From positions 53,209,920 to 53,273,919 of the forward strand of contig OY282606.1 in NCBI GenBank assembly GCA_958298945.1: DNA of 64,000 nucleotides, in the 5' to 3' direction. Shown in pieces: positions 33,690-46,167 of the stretch. How positions within the stretch are numbered: position 1 is the stretch's first letter; every line of letters begins with the position of its first letter. Below the pieces are notes generated by a model. The model searched no databases and was not told where the DNA came from. It saw only the letters and a program-made list of their open reading frames with translations. Made by a program: the position numbers and the translations under genes. Origin of the DNA: Atherix ibis (taxonomy: Eukaryota > Arthropoda > Insecta > Diptera > Athericidae).

Positions 33690-35548
33690 ATAACTCCATG
33701 ACTAAAATTATACTACTTTATATTTGACAGTTGTAAAAAAAATTATAACAGATGTTTTGCAAGTTGAAAAAAACACCCAACAGATGGCACCTCCTATAGA
33801 TACAACCCGAATAACTTATTTTTTTGGATTCATAATCTGGGGTAATTTCTTAATAATAGGAACATATAACGATTTGCAATAAAAGAAAATAAATAAACAA
33901 AATTAGAATGGGAGAAATTTTTAGTCTCTAGAAAACTGATAGCAACAACCTTGGTATCGGCGAATGGTACAGTTGCTAATTAAGCGCAGATATTCGCTAT
34001 GAATTATGAGACTTACTTTTTAAATGGAAGAATAAACAAATTTATTAGCAGATAAATATTTACTCATGCAAATGAACGAGTATCTTCATAATTATATGAT
34101 GGAATACGGAATATTTATACACTACATAGACACGCATGCAAAACGTACAAAAACAACACAACACAAGCTCCACGAAACTTTGAATAATTACCGTTTTCCT
34201 GTGCCGCAGCTCCATAAGCTAATAAAAGAAAACAATATTTTCGGTTTTTATTTATTGATTTAGATAAAAACAAATTCAAGATAAATATGAGGTCTTAAAT
34301 GAATCACAAGCTTCAGCGGTGTCTTATTAATACGATTCTAGAAAATCCAAAAGCTCGACTATAAACGCTAATTTAGCAGCTAAGATTATTTTTCTTATTC
34401 GCAAATGTTACGAATATTGCCATTTAATTATAAATAGTTTCTATTAGAAATCTCTAATTGAGGCCATATTGAGACTTAATAAATAATAATTGAAGTCAAT
34501 TCGATTCTGTAAGCAGTTACTGTCTGGGCGTACTACAATATTTACAAAGCATATTCAGGTGATTGCAGTGCACTTTCTGCTTAGTTTTTATTGCCATTTG
34601 CCGGCAATATTTACTGATTCATTTTAGTTTTTTTTTTACATTTTCCAAGCTGAACAACATTCCAATTCTTACGGTATTCACCAAAATAATAAATCGAAAT
34701 TTTTTTCTTGAAATTCCAAATAAATTCTTTCCGTCATCATAATTCAATATTCGTTCAATAATTCATATTCTAGCTGCATTGAAGGTGAAAAGCTCAATTT
34801 AGAATGACTACATTTGCTAACAGAATTGACTTCTTATTATTCATAACAAATTATTGTAGTATCCATTAATGGAATTGAAAAACAAATTCTCTTTTTTTCA
34901 AATCGTTGTTAACCAAGTATTTTTTAAAAATAATATTTTAATTATAATTAGTACAACAAAAATTTATAAATCTATACAAAAATAGAACTTTAAAAAATTG
35001 GGACAACGGAAAAAATTTATAAATGTATACCGGCAATTATTGTTTATGTTGTGAATATTGTTTTTCGTTTCTTCTCTTCCTTTTGGTTCTATTCTATTAA
35101 GCTTTCAAGCGAACGCACATTTTAATTGATTTCAAACTCAAAAAAAATTTAATTAATTTCAAACATTTTAATTACGATTTTCTGTTTATTTGCAATAGCA
35201 GCGATGATATCATGTTTTTTGGTGTTTTGTGGAAAATAATTTTTTTCCACATTATTTAAGAAGCTTTTTCTTTTTGCTTAGAAAACTTAATGCTGGCATA
35301 AAAATAACTATATAATAAAAAAAAATTTTATTCATAATTTTTTGTTTGTTTTTCTAAAATTGAATTTTAGAGAAGCTGCCAAAATCATCATAAAAAATTG
35401 TTTTTATAGAAAATTTTTTAAGCATTTCTGCATTATTTTTAATTAATATTTTCATTTGGCATATTATAAAATAATAAATATTTAGAATAACAACGTTAAT
35501 TAACTGTTTAAATAAAAAGGCAAAAAAAGAAGAAATTACGCTACTTAC
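33690..35548. other. AT-rich stretch, probably intron
   Basis: No transposon or exon was recognised. If the long minus-strand gene model is right, this lies in the intron downstream of the 35549-35634 exon. Confidence 0.4.
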
Positions 35549-35634
35549 GCACTCTCATGTTCAGTGGGCGGATTACATTTGACTTCCTGTAAACTTTCAT
35601 AAAGTCCTTTCCACATTAAATCTTCGGAATTCAT
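35549..35634 (-). CDS. Candidate first coding exon of unidentified gene
   Basis: On the minus strand an ATG at 35634 opens 28 codons plus two bases (MNSEDLMWKGLYESLQEVKC and then an acidic end), ending exactly at a consensus donor, GTAAGT. The sequence before the ATG is AT-rich and untranslated-like. The exon ends in the phase needed by the 4278-4554 exon; joining them makes an Ala codon at the seam. It is short, so chance cannot be excluded, but an ATG, a non-repetitive frame and a perfect donor coincide. I do not recognise the protein. Confidence 0.5.
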
Positions 35635-36356
35635 TTTTATTGAAAAATTATTTTAAATATTCTTTTAAAACAAAAACAAAAAAAAATATTTTCCTTTTTT
35701 TTAAATATATTTTTCTAAAGATTTTTATTCTTTATTAATTAACACATGCAATACAGAAATTGTTTTGTCAATTATTAAACAAAATTTGGTTAAAAAAAAC
35801 GAATCTAAAATTATGAAAATAAAAAATTATTAAAAATTTTATGTAGAAAACTTTTTGTTGAATCACAGCATTCGTAACATTCAATGGTGAAATGTTCACT
35901 GTCTCTCGTCAAATCCGAAATTCTAAATACGATGAGCCAAAAAAAGCACCTCCCGAAGAGAAAATCGCACAAAAATTGGATTCGACGCACTATCAAGCAA
36001 ATTTCACATGAACATTTTCACAGTGTTACAATATCAAAATTATATTATTTATAATGGAAATGATTTTATTTTGATATTATTCCACTGCCCAGCAAAGCAT
36101 ATTTTTCACTTTTATTATAATTTTTTTTTCATTTATTTTTTTATTTTATTTTTATTTGAAAATAATTTGTTGAAACTTTTTCTAAGACCTCGTGCCCGAA
36201 TTTGCATATGAATTCTACAAGAGACGACCGTGACTGACTGCGTACTACTGAAAACACTGACTACAGTCGAATTGTACAACTGTATGGGAGGTACCAGTTT
36301 CCAGCTGACTTGCACGAGTAATTCGACAAAAATGCTACGATAATAAAAACTCTTAC

Positions 36357-36461
36357 AAAAAGGTACTCTCGACTGACGGTTGTGGTCTTGTTGAGGTTTA
36401 ACTCTGCCAATGACTCTTCATGCTTCGTGTCTGGAGATTTTTTGAATAATTTTGTGAACAT
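36357..36461 (-). CDS. Candidate alternative first coding exon
   Basis: An ATG at 36461 on the minus strand opens 35 codons (MFTKLFKKSPDTKHEESLAE and then a Thr/Ser-rich end) that stop exactly at a GTAAGA donor in phase 0. The composition, with Lys, Glu, Asp and Ser in a hydrophilic order, is protein-like and GC is higher than around it. A possible acceptor (TTTTAG) lies 12 bases before the ATG, so it could be a first or an internal exon. Its phase does not fit 4278-4554 directly. TCAGT-like initiator words occur downstream on the minus strand at 36220-36270, so a promoter for the 35.6-kb exon could lie there. Confidence 0.4.
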
Positions 36462-36469
36462 TAGTTGCG

Positions 36470-37142
36470 AGTCTAAAATTTGTTTGGATTTTCAGATCTC
36501 GTACACAAGATTATTCTCCACTGTAGGCTGGCATGGATGGATCCCCAGTGTAGTCGTAAACGCCAAGCAGATTCGTCATGCAGTTCGAGTTTTCCGCAAA
36601 TGATGTCATATCATTCGAACTGTTGTTGGTGTAAAGTTCAAATGTTGTGAAGGTTAGAGCGATTATAAAGAGTTTATTTGTTCGAAAATCTTCTAATAAT
36701 AATCCACAATATCGGGGCTTTGTTTTTATTGTTTTCATTAGAAAAACTATCTCAAAAAAATTTCCACAACTCGAATTTCAGTACGCTAGTGTTACCAATG
36801 GGATTCTTCTGTATAATTTTCTTTTCAGAATTTTGTTTTTTCAAATTATTATTGAGAGATATTATTTGTTTATAATGATTAAGCTTTAATGTTGACCTTC
36901 GATAAAATGGTTATAAGCCGAGTTTTATCATAAGCTACTATTGATTTAATAATTTTTTAGGTACCATTTTATTATTCAAATAGTAAAAGATATTTCAATA
37001 AAAGCTCTCTCTCCCTTTCTTTCAATTTTTATATTTTTTTAATTAATTACTATTATTAATTAGATGATAAAGTATATTGTGTACAGCTTGAGTAACAAAA
37101 ATAAAAACTAACTAGCTTATTCGGTTTTATGGAATAGTCTTT
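36470..37142. other. Unassigned stretch upstream of candidate exons
   Basis: Contains a 75-codon minus-strand frame (36511-36738) with no recognisable domain. It may be 5' flank or untranslated region of the neighbouring minus-strand exon. Confidence 0.35.
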
Positions 37143-37308
37143 TTAAACCTATTCATGTTTGTTTGTTTGTAAGGTACCTTAGACATGTGCCAGGGGCCAT
37201 TTCATAGCGCCACGACCGTGAGGCAATTGGGCGACATCGTAGTACGTGTGGGAAATCATCTGAGAGAGACTGGTCTGTGGTTAGTGGTATGGAATATTAA
37301 GAATTTTG

Positions 37309-38214
37309 TTATATTTTGTGGAGCAGATTACTATGTTGTAGAAGTTTAAATAGGGGACTAGGGAATGAAGTTGTTGGGTCGAGGAGCTCCATAATAGGAG
37401 GAATCCTGCTCGCAAAGTAGTTCTTGGTTATGTGGCATTCCTGTAGAATATGGGTGATAGTGAACTGGGTGCCACAGGATTGGCAGAAGGGACGATTGGT
37501 GTTGCCAAAAAGGAAGTTATGGGTAAGAGCAGTATGTCCAATCCGGATTCTGAGGAGCTTTCGCGCCCAGAATTTCGGTATGGATGTTGAATACACCGGT
37601 TTGTTAGTGGTTCTCCAATGAGTTGACAAAAATGTGTCGCTATTGGTCCAGTCATCGTGTCTGCGGATGGCTAAAGGTGTTAGTTGCCATTCTGTTAGTA
37701 GGCGAGGCAGATTGGGAATGACTGTGATCACCGGCCGACGGAGTGTTTCTCCAGCCAACTTGTCAGCACTTTCATTACCCACAATTCCCACATGCTCTGG
37801 CACCCATTGCAACTCGACACTCCTATTTCTAAGTAGGCTATAACGAATTGCGCTAAGTACCGGGTCACTCAATGGGCCACAAATGGCTTTAAGGGCGGCA
37901 AGGATGTCGCTAAAAATAATAACGCTTCGTTGGCTGGGAATATTAATCGCAATTTCAATTGCCGTTTTGATGGCCCACAGTTCACCATAATATGGAGCTG
38001 CCCTATAAGGGAAGATTCCACAACATAGTGCGCGGGTGCTGCAGCCAAAAAGTTCGACGACCGAAAAAGATGTAGTATCGGTGTCAGCGGCGGCATCAGT
38101 GAACAACAGTCGATGATCTTTTAATCCGTCCAACTGTTCAAGGAAAAATTTCCTGTATGTGGACGGATCAGTACTAGCCTTCTTAAACCTGTCTAGAGAA
38201 GCAGTCACTTTCAA
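37309..38214 (-). pseudogene. LINE RNase H domain and C-terminus
   Basis: A 301-codon frame contains the four acidic residues of RNase H in order: LLFTDAAAD, YYGELWAIKTA, SVIIFSDILAALK and VGNESADKLA. The middle block VELQWVPEHVGI is also typical. After it comes the C-terminal LRIRIGHTALTHNFLF and a Cys/His motif (CQSCGT...HILQEC) found at the end of I-group ORF2 proteins. The domain itself looks intact; only the link to the reverse transcriptase is broken. Confidence 0.9.
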
Positions 38215-38292
38215 CTATGCTCCTAAACACGGTTTCCAATCTGGGTGTGCAAGGGAAGTTTGGAAAACGAGGGGAGGATGGATGAATTGCTT

Positions 38293-39188
38293 TCAAGGTG
38301 GGATATTAATAAGGATAGCGATGATGAATTCTTTTTTGAACTGGGGGGAGATGATAATGTTTTTTATTAAAGTGTGGAGTGGATAATATGGAAGGCATAG
38401 GTTTTTATACATTAAACTTAGGCGGGCTTTGTGAAGATAGAAAAATATAGGTTTTCGATTAGTCTCAATCAGTATGGATTGCACCGGAGATGTCCGATGT
38501 GCTCCACTGGCTAGTCTAATGCAATGGTTTACCGCTGCCTCGACTAGTTTTTTCCCTGCTATTGGCACACTGACACGTATAGTGAGCAAATAGAGTAAGG
38601 TCCCGTCCAAAAGGGCGTTGGTTACTCTAATTGCCTCACTTTGTCTTACCTTACTTTTGCTGCTGGCTAAAATTTTAACCATTTCGAGAATGATGTTAAT
38701 TTTGTCAACATCATTTTTAATCTGAAGATTCCATTTTCTTCCACGGGCAATTGAGATAACCAGGATTTTCATGGAATCTTTTAGGCGGAGAGGGAAGGGG
38801 TTTAGTGACGAGTCCGATACGCTACAATTTTTTTTCCTGCAAATATGAAGGCAAGGAGGGTTCGATGTACAGATAACCGCACCATTTATGCTGCTGCAAG
38901 TGTTGATGTTGCGGATGGCGTTATTTGTTTGTTGTTGAAGATCAGCACCAGACACAAGTATGAAAATGTTGTCGGCATATATGTAGTGGTTAAAGGATGA
39001 TAGTTGGAGGGAAAGGGAGTGAATATATATATTGAATAGGATCGTTGATAAAGGTGATCCATGTGAGATGCCATTTTTCATTTCGCGTTTTGACAAAAAT
39101 GACCGTTGGCGCGTACCGTGAAGGTTCTACCAGTTAGGTAGGAACGTAGTAGTGCCAATATTGCAGAGTCTACTGCCAGCTGTAAGAG
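38293..39188 (-). pseudogene. I-clade reverse transcriptase, C-terminal half
   Basis: The minus strand reads ILALLRSYLTGRTFTVRANG from the truncated 5' end, then after a frame change NGISHGSPLSTILFNIYIHS and the polymerase box YIYADNIFI. The usual YADD has become YADN, so the second catalytic Asp is lost. The thumb region and linker continue to about 38293, followed by a frameshift before the RNase H frame. Confidence 0.82.
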
Positions 39189-39200
39189 TTAAACCTATTC

Positions 39201-40719
39201 TTTTTATGTGAACATGTATATTTTTTTAAATCTAAATTCATTTTATGGGGAAATATATTTTTTTTTAAATTATCCTTGAGATAGATTTTTGTCGTATGAA
39301 TCTTTTATCAGAATATTAAAATATTTGCTCCATTTTTTGATGTTTATGAAATTGAATTTAATTTCCTAATATTATTAATTCGAAGAGTATTTAATTTACA
39401 TAATAAAGATGAAAATATTTGTTTTTATATTTGTGATTTAATTTTTTAAAAGAAGAAAAATTATTATTTCACTTGTTTTTAGGCAAAGTATTTTTCAAAA
39501 ATTTTTTTTAATTAAAATTTTGCGAAATTTAATATTTTTTGGTATAAACTATTTAATTTCTAGATAAATAACAGCGTTGGAAGTCTTATTAAAAAAAATA
39601 ATCACCAAATTTTGATGAATCATTTAAACAAATAAAAAATAATTAGATTTATGGTATATTTAGAATTGCAACAATTTTTGATACCAAATTTGTTTCGAAT
39701 AATTTTTATCAATAATTAATCCCACACATTATAAAAATATCATATTTTTAACCAAATGAAATGATAACTTTATAATCTGAACCAAAAAAATTACTTAAAT
39801 TACGTAGTCAATATAAACATTTTAAGCAGTATTAAAAGTTTTGAAAATTTATTTTTAATATTAATTAATATTAAAAATTTTATACTTTTTATATAAAATA
39901 ATAAATAGTTTATAGATTTTTATTGGCACCTTTTTCATTTACTTTATAAATATATGTAAATTTAAAGGAATGATTCATTTGAGTTAAAAAAAAATATTAT
40001 TTAAAAACTTATATAATAAAAAATATGATTTTATGTTTAATTGTTGTACTAAAAATATTCTGTGACCATACGCTGCTACTATTTGGTCATATGTAATTTT
40101 TAGATTTTTGAAGTGGCATTGATCACTTAACATTTTTCAATTTATAGTTTTGTGATTTATTAAATTTATAAATCTTACGTAAATAGAAAAATATTTCTAG
40201 TTCTTTTTATGATTCTTAAGAGATTCTCTTCTGAATTAGTCGTAAAAAATAATTTTATGCTAAATTTATTAATATTAGATAAGAAAAATATTGATTGGAC
40301 ATTTAATGAAGATATTTAGAAAAATTACTACCAATAAATTTTTATATATCTAATATTAATAAATATTAATTTTTATACTTTATATAACTATAAAGTTAGT
40401 TATATTTTTCTTACGCAGAAATGGAAATTTTTTACATGTGGTACGATAGTGTAAGAAAGAGAAAAAAGGAAATAATTGAAGGTGGTGATTTTTTAACTAT
40501 AAAAATGGTCCAAAACTATATTTCAGAATGGTTAGCTCCATCACAGAAATAGGTTATGGACAGAAGATCTTATATTATTCCAAACAAAATACAAAAAATT
40601 TACAATTATGTATAATAATTTTATTTAAATCGATAAACCAATGCTTGCCATTTATTTTTCAAAGAATAATTTATATAAATGTTAACCACGACTACGTTTT
40701 AAGTGATCCATGCGAGACG
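39201..40719. other. AT-rich gene-free stretch
   Basis: No gene, exon or repeat beyond simple AT-rich sequence was seen. Confidence 0.45.
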
Positions 40720-41640
40720 TCCAATTTTGAACCACTTTTTCGGGCATCTTGGCTGGTATCTCGCTAATAGCACGTGTTATGGTATCTTTCTAGGTTACAA
40801 TTGACACTGATTTATCGGCATAGACGAGTGACTTTACGTAGCCCCATAAAAAATAGTCTAGAGGCGTCAAATCGCACGATCTAGGCGGCCATCTCACCGG
40901 TCCGAAACGTGAGATTAATTGCTCAATGAACTCATCTCTCAATATGACCATTGTTTTAAGTGCTGTGTGGCATGTAGTGCCGTCTTTTTGAAACCACATA
41001 TCAACCAGATGTAGTTATTTTGGGCAAAAAAAAGTTCTAAATCATCAGCGTCATCTTCAAAGAAATGTGGACCGATAATTCAACCGGCCCATAAACCACA
41101 CCAAAAAGGGGATTTTTTTGGGTGCAATGGCAGTTCTGATTTTGCCTGTGGTTTGTCGTTAAACCCAATGCAAAAATTCTGCTTATTCACACACCCATTC
41201 AATCAGAAATGAGTTTCGTCGTTGAACGCAATTGTTTGGTGAGAGAACGGATTTTTCTCAAATTTTGCTCGCCGAAAATTCGACGCTTTGACAGGCCCTT
41301 CGGTTTCAGTTCTTGCACAAGCTGTATTTTATACGATTTCAGATTAAGATCCTCGCGTAAATCTTCCACATAATCGAGTAATACAATCACAATTGCTGTG
41401 AACGGCGACAGATTGTGAAATTGCGTTCTTCCCCAACACTGGACGGCAGCAATATTTTCCTCTCTACGCACTCTCCGCACACGGGTTGGTGGTTTAATGT
41501 CCAATAGCGTCAAATTGCTGCGAAATTTTGTAACTATGGTTCGAATTGCTTGCTCAGTAGGTCAATTATGACCTATTCGTGAAAACACATTTTTCAAAGA
41601 GCACAAACTTTGATAATAAAATTCAATAATTCATAATCGT
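40720..41640 (-). pseudogene. DD41D transposase, frameshifted
   Basis: The catalytic end (40999-40790) reads MWFQKDGTTCHTALKTM and then PRSCDLTPLDYFLWGYVK. There are 41 residues between the two aspartates with no stop, so this copy documents the DD41D spacing best. The N-terminal part (41513-41199) has TRVRRVRREENIAAV and LREDLNLKSYKIQLVQELKP. The first-Asp region (41030-41200) is disrupted by several indels. It is a third DD41D lineage, different from those at 7926 and 15765. Terminal repeats were not identified. Confidence 0.8.
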
Positions 41641-42279
41641 TATTTGAGTGTAAGTCTTTTTATAATAAAATGACAACGCTCACTGACCACTTTTGACTTC
41701 AACAAATGTTATGTATCGCACGTGATCTGTCAAAGTACAAAAACAATAAAAACCAAACAGCAAAAAAATCATCCGATAAATTTCCATATAGATAAGTCTC
41801 CTAAAACCTACAAGTGACTGTAAAATAGGCTTTGTAGTCAAAGAAAATCAAGGAAAAAGCAAAAAATATTTGAACAACATAAAAGAAAATAGTAAAATAT
41901 ATTAAAAATGGTAAATAGAATAATTCAAGGTAAATCAGCTGCGAAAACGAAGGACAGCAATATGAGCAGTAGTCGCGGCGATGTGGCTGATATTGAACGA
42001 TAGCAAAACCGATGACTATGAAGAGCTTGCTGCGCTGTTAGCGTAGCCTTACGGGGTGGTGGTGCATGTATTGTACAATATAGATGAGGAAAGAAAAGGA
42101 CTGAAGTAGAGAAGTAAGAGAAGAGGGAAAGGGTCAGAAAGTTACAAGATTGCTGACCACTGCTCACTGAGCGGGGTACAGACCTAAAGTACTCTAATAA
42201 AAAAAATAGGTAACCACGGCAACCGAGACGCCCAACAGAACGAAATTCAAATTATTAAATAGATCTTTCAGGATTGTGG

Positions 42280-43499
42280 CGTTGAAGCTTTGCATAGCTT
42301 TCATGCATAGTTGTAGTATTTGCTTGTATGCTAATGCGAGTGGAGTCGTACCTGTTTATGCTGTAAAATATGATGAACTTGTTCTGTGCTCGACATACTT
42401 TTTTTTTATGAGTTTGACATTTATCAACATTAATCATGTCTAGTTTTGTGCCAGAAAAAGAGCATATGCGAGAAGTTCCTCTTTCTGCTTCAATTTGAAG
42501 GAACCGGCTGCCGAATCGCATTGAATGCTTATGGAGGCCTATGGTGACAGTGCTTTATTAGAAACAACGTGCCGAGATTGGTTTCGTCGGTTCAAAGACG
42601 TAAATTTTGACTTGTGGGACAAGAAGTGTGAAAATCGGCCTAGGAAGGTTGAGGACCATCAATTGCAGGCTGTTTTGGACGAAGACAATACCCAATCGCA
42701 AAAAATGCTCGCGGAGCAATTGGGTGTTACTCAACCAGCTTTTGCCGTATGAATAGAATGATAGGTAGATGGAGCGACGCCAAAACACATGCGATATCTT
42801 TCTCGCCAGACAAAAAAGAAAGTCGTTTCTGCATCGGATTGTGATAGGCGATGAAAAGTGGATATATTTCGAGAATCCTAAATGCAAGAAATTGCGGGTT
42901 GATTCCGGCCAACCATCAACATCTTCCCCAAGACCAAATCGCTTCGGCCGGAAGACGATGCTGTGCGTTTGGTGGGATCAGCAGGGTATTGTCTACTATG
43001 AGATGTTGAAACCTGGTGAAACTATTAATGCCCACCTGTACCATCAACAACTGATCAATTTGCACCGTGCTCTGCGTGAAAAAAGGACGGATTATCAACA
43101 AAGACATGACAAGCTGATTTTCCTCCACGACAACTACCATCGCACACGTTAAAAATGGTCCGAAACTACTTGGAGATACTCAACTGGGAAGTGCTACCCC
43201 ATCCCGCTTATTCACCAGACCTGGCCCCTTCCGACTACCACCTGTGTTCGTCGATGGGCCACGCGCTCGATGAGCAGCACTTCGATTCTTATGAAGACGT
43301 CCGAAAATGGCTTGATGAGTGGTTTGCTTTGAAAGAGAAGGATTTTTTTGGCGTGGTATCCACAAATTGCCCGAGAGATGGGAAAAATGTGTAGCTAGCG
43401 AGGACAAATACTTTGAATAAATTCGTTTTTGCTTTCTATGAAAAAAACATGTGTTTTTTTTTGACTAAAATACAGCGGATTTAATTTTATTCACCTGGT
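42280..43499 (+). mobile_element. Mariner nested in R1-like sequence
   Basis: Transposase and right end (about 43460-43499, ending TTATTCACCTGGTA) are present. The matching left repeat was not found, so the left border is approximate. Flanking sequence on both sides belongs to one R1-like 3' region. Confidence 0.7.
42436..43394 (+). pseudogene. Mariner transposase, deleted and frameshifted
   Basis: Begins at ATG 42436 (MSSFVPEKEHMREVPL), with an early frameshift, then AYGDSALLETTCRDWFRRFK, LQAVLDED and MLAEQLGVTQ (second helix-turn-helix). About twenty codons are missing near 42745. The catalytic part reads IVIGDEKWIYF (first Asp), LCVWWDQQGIVYYEMLKPGE and LIFLHDNYHRTR (second Asp). A frameshift at 43145 is followed by YSPDLAPSDYHL (third Asp). 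All three aspartates are kept. Confidence 0.88.
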
Positions 43500-43739
43500 A
43501 TATCGCGGGTATGCTCTTCGGATCGCAGGAGGGTAATAACTGGCAAATGTAATAACACTTTGCAATTATATCGGGTGTTGTCACTGATGATGACAGCTGA
43601 GGTTTAAGGTAGGCCTCGTTACCAGCAGTTGAGGTGATCAGCTTGTAACTGATTACTTACTGCTAATATTCAGTTATGGTTATGCGCTGATTGAGCGTAT
43701 CTCAATCCCAATAGTCGTGGGCGACCAGTGCTATAAAAT

Positions 43740-46167
43740 CTAAAGATGCGGTATAGCATCATTAAATATAGAGTACATAATGTTGGAATTACGCGGCGGT
43801 GATTACTTCGAACAGAAATTGTACAGCAATTCTCACCATTTTGGAAAGGATGCCATTGTTGAACAATACATTTTTTTGTACAAATAACCGGTTAATCAAA
43901 ATATAAAACAAACAATTTTTAATAAACAAACGTTCTTCACACAAATCATATTGCGAAATGTCAAAATTGCAATAATGTTTGTGCTCGAACACGGTGCCTA
44001 AAATGATCGAGCGGCTACAATTTGAGGCGATTATACCATTCGAACAAATCTTCATATTTTGTTCACCTCGAACATGCTCGATCGAGGGGAAGGTGTTCGT
44101 CCAACACGTTCGAGCATATATTAGACCGCTCGAACCGAAAAATGGCCGATTTCTGAGCGCTATGATACCACTTTTTTTTGGCTTAACCTTAAAGATTTTA
44201 AACTACACCAAATGACATGACAAAGTTTGCCTTATAGCTTGATAAGATCCTACTACGCGTAACTTCAAGATTTGGTGATATAAATTGACCTCAAAAATCA
44301 TGTAATTTGACTCCGTTGGACTTTTGATGGTAAAGCAATGTAAAAAATTATATTTATGGAGATAATTTTTTGCAAAAAATTACAACCCAAAATATGTGAA
44401 AACGTCATCAAAAATTAAATCATGAGGATCGAGTCATTATAGAATTATTATGGAAGCCATTTGATTGATGTTATATTAGCCAAAATAAAATAATAAAATA
44501 AAAAATTCATCTAAATCTAATTTTAAGGGCATTTAATTCACCTTTACGTTTCCTGGCTAATCTTTTTCTATCGCTTAAGATTTTTATACGTATATAAGTA
44601 GTCTGATAAATTTTGAACAATGTTTATTTGATGCCATAAATAAAGACAAGCGGAGGAAAATGTTTTCCAGTTTGTGTGTAAAATTTAGAAACTACAATAA
44701 ATTTTCGCTTTAATTCACCTACCATAAAATATGCGTTTTTGTAAAGAATAAAATAAAAAAAAAATCCTTCAATAAACGTGAATCATTTATCAAAAATAAA
44801 AAGTCTTATATAAGTTATTGGCTATTGTTTTATGTTCAAATTAATTCTGCATATTGGTATGGAAGGAATTATTGTCTAAAACTACAATAAATTATTGATG
44901 AGAGGTACGATCTCAAGTAAGATAATTTTTCCAAAAGTAAATTCTTTAATTTATATTATTTTTTGATGTGATGAATAAAAATTTTACAATTAATTATGAC
45001 GCAATTCGTAAGATAGAATGTGACAAAGATTTGAGCTTCTATATTTGGACTTTGGTTCTTATTATTATTAGTATGGAAATATGTAGGTGAAAAGAACGTT
45101 CTTGCAATTCATGATCAGCTTGAAATAAAATAAAAATGTTTAAATAATTAATCTAATTTATAAAATATTTTATAGTCATTGAGAATTATGCGTTTTTCTT
45201 TAAACTTTTTAAAAGTAAGGTTTAACAATTTTCCAAAAATATTTATAATAAGCGTGAATTGTTGGACAAAGTTTGTATTGAATATAATTTAGAATAAAAT
45301 TTCCCTCATACAATGCAGAATATTCAATAGACGAAGTGCATTCGGAATGATTTCAACCCACGACTTTCACGAAAAATCAATGACTTGAAACGAATTACTA
45401 ACTCCACGCCTAGACGAACACATGCAAACAAAACAAGGTATGTCTTCGGACAGTCTACTTACCTTGATGTGACTTGAATGTGGCTGTGCCTGTGCCTATG
45501 CCTATGGAAGTGGTTAATACTCCGCATTAAGTTTTTACAAATTCACTTGTCACGAATTCGAATATAGAGAATTGACAATGAAATCAAAAAGACACACATC
45601 TGAGGTCATTCGGTATATTACCGAGTATTTTGGTTAAAACCCGAGGAGCAGAACCATTCTGTGTGACTCATTTTCTTCAAATATAAACCAAATTGGGAAT
45701 CTATTTATGTAAAATTCCAAAAACTAAATATCTGGTTTTGTTTTCAGTAGTAATATTTGACCCTGTGATCATTTGTACGCTAGACTTTAGCGGCTAGAGT
45801 ATCTTCATTACTAACCAGCGAGGTTAAATTTGGAAACCGGCGATAAAAACCAGATCTTTGGTTAATGTGCTAAGAAATATCTTATTTATTTATGCAACTT
45901 TAAGAAATATGTCCATAAAATTGATGTTTTTTTCGTATTTTTGTATCATTTTATCATTCAGCAGTTGGTGTCATTGTACTTATGTATATGATTATAATAC
46001 AATAAAATAAAAATCAATTTTGTTTTTTATTTTAAGAATTTAATTGTAGAAAAATGAATTTTTTTGCTTTATTCAAATTATATCGAATACTAGTCTACTC
46101 GGCGCCATATTCATAATAAAAAAATAAACCAATTTTCTTCTGACCTGAATCTAACGATTTTTTTCTA
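43740..46167. other. Gene-free stretch, partly TCGA-rich
   Basis: No gene recognised. 43979-44150 has an unusual density of TCGA and CGAAC words, including the near-palindromic CACCTCGA...TCGAGGGG. The rest is AT-rich. Confidence 0.4.

Larger units (their letters stand above)
37143..39200 (-). mobile_element. I-clade LINE with RNase H and 12-bp TSD
   Basis: The element proper is 37155-39188, flanked on both sides by TTAAACCTATTC (37143-37154 and 39189-39200), an intact target-site duplication. Its 3' tail on the minus strand is a CAAA-type simple repeat ending at 37155, and it is 5'-truncated inside the reverse transcriptase. Reverse transcriptase, spacer and RNase H follow in that order, which is the I/LOA/R1-group layout. 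The perfect duplication indicates a fairly recent insertion although the frames are broken. Confidence 0.9.
42040..43735 (+). mobile_element. R1-like LINE 3' region, copy b, interrupted
   Basis: Two pieces (about 42134-42245 and 43500-43735) match, in order, the 3' region of the R1-like copy at 49887-50285. Left piece: TTACAAGATT, GACC, CTCA-TGAGCGG and AAGTACTCT. Right piece: CGGGTA, GATCGC, CTTGTAACT and GCGCTGATTGAGCG. The mariner at about 42280-43499 lies between them, so it inserted into a pre-existing R1-like end. Upstream of 42134 the match fades. Confidence 0.65.

Noticed and set aside
36220..36270. Minus-strand initiator motif as a called promoter
   Set aside because: TCAGT-like words are too common and no TATA or clear downstream element supports a specific start site.
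37424..38386. Plus-strand open frames over the RNase H region
   Set aside because: Antisense shadows of the I-clade ORF.
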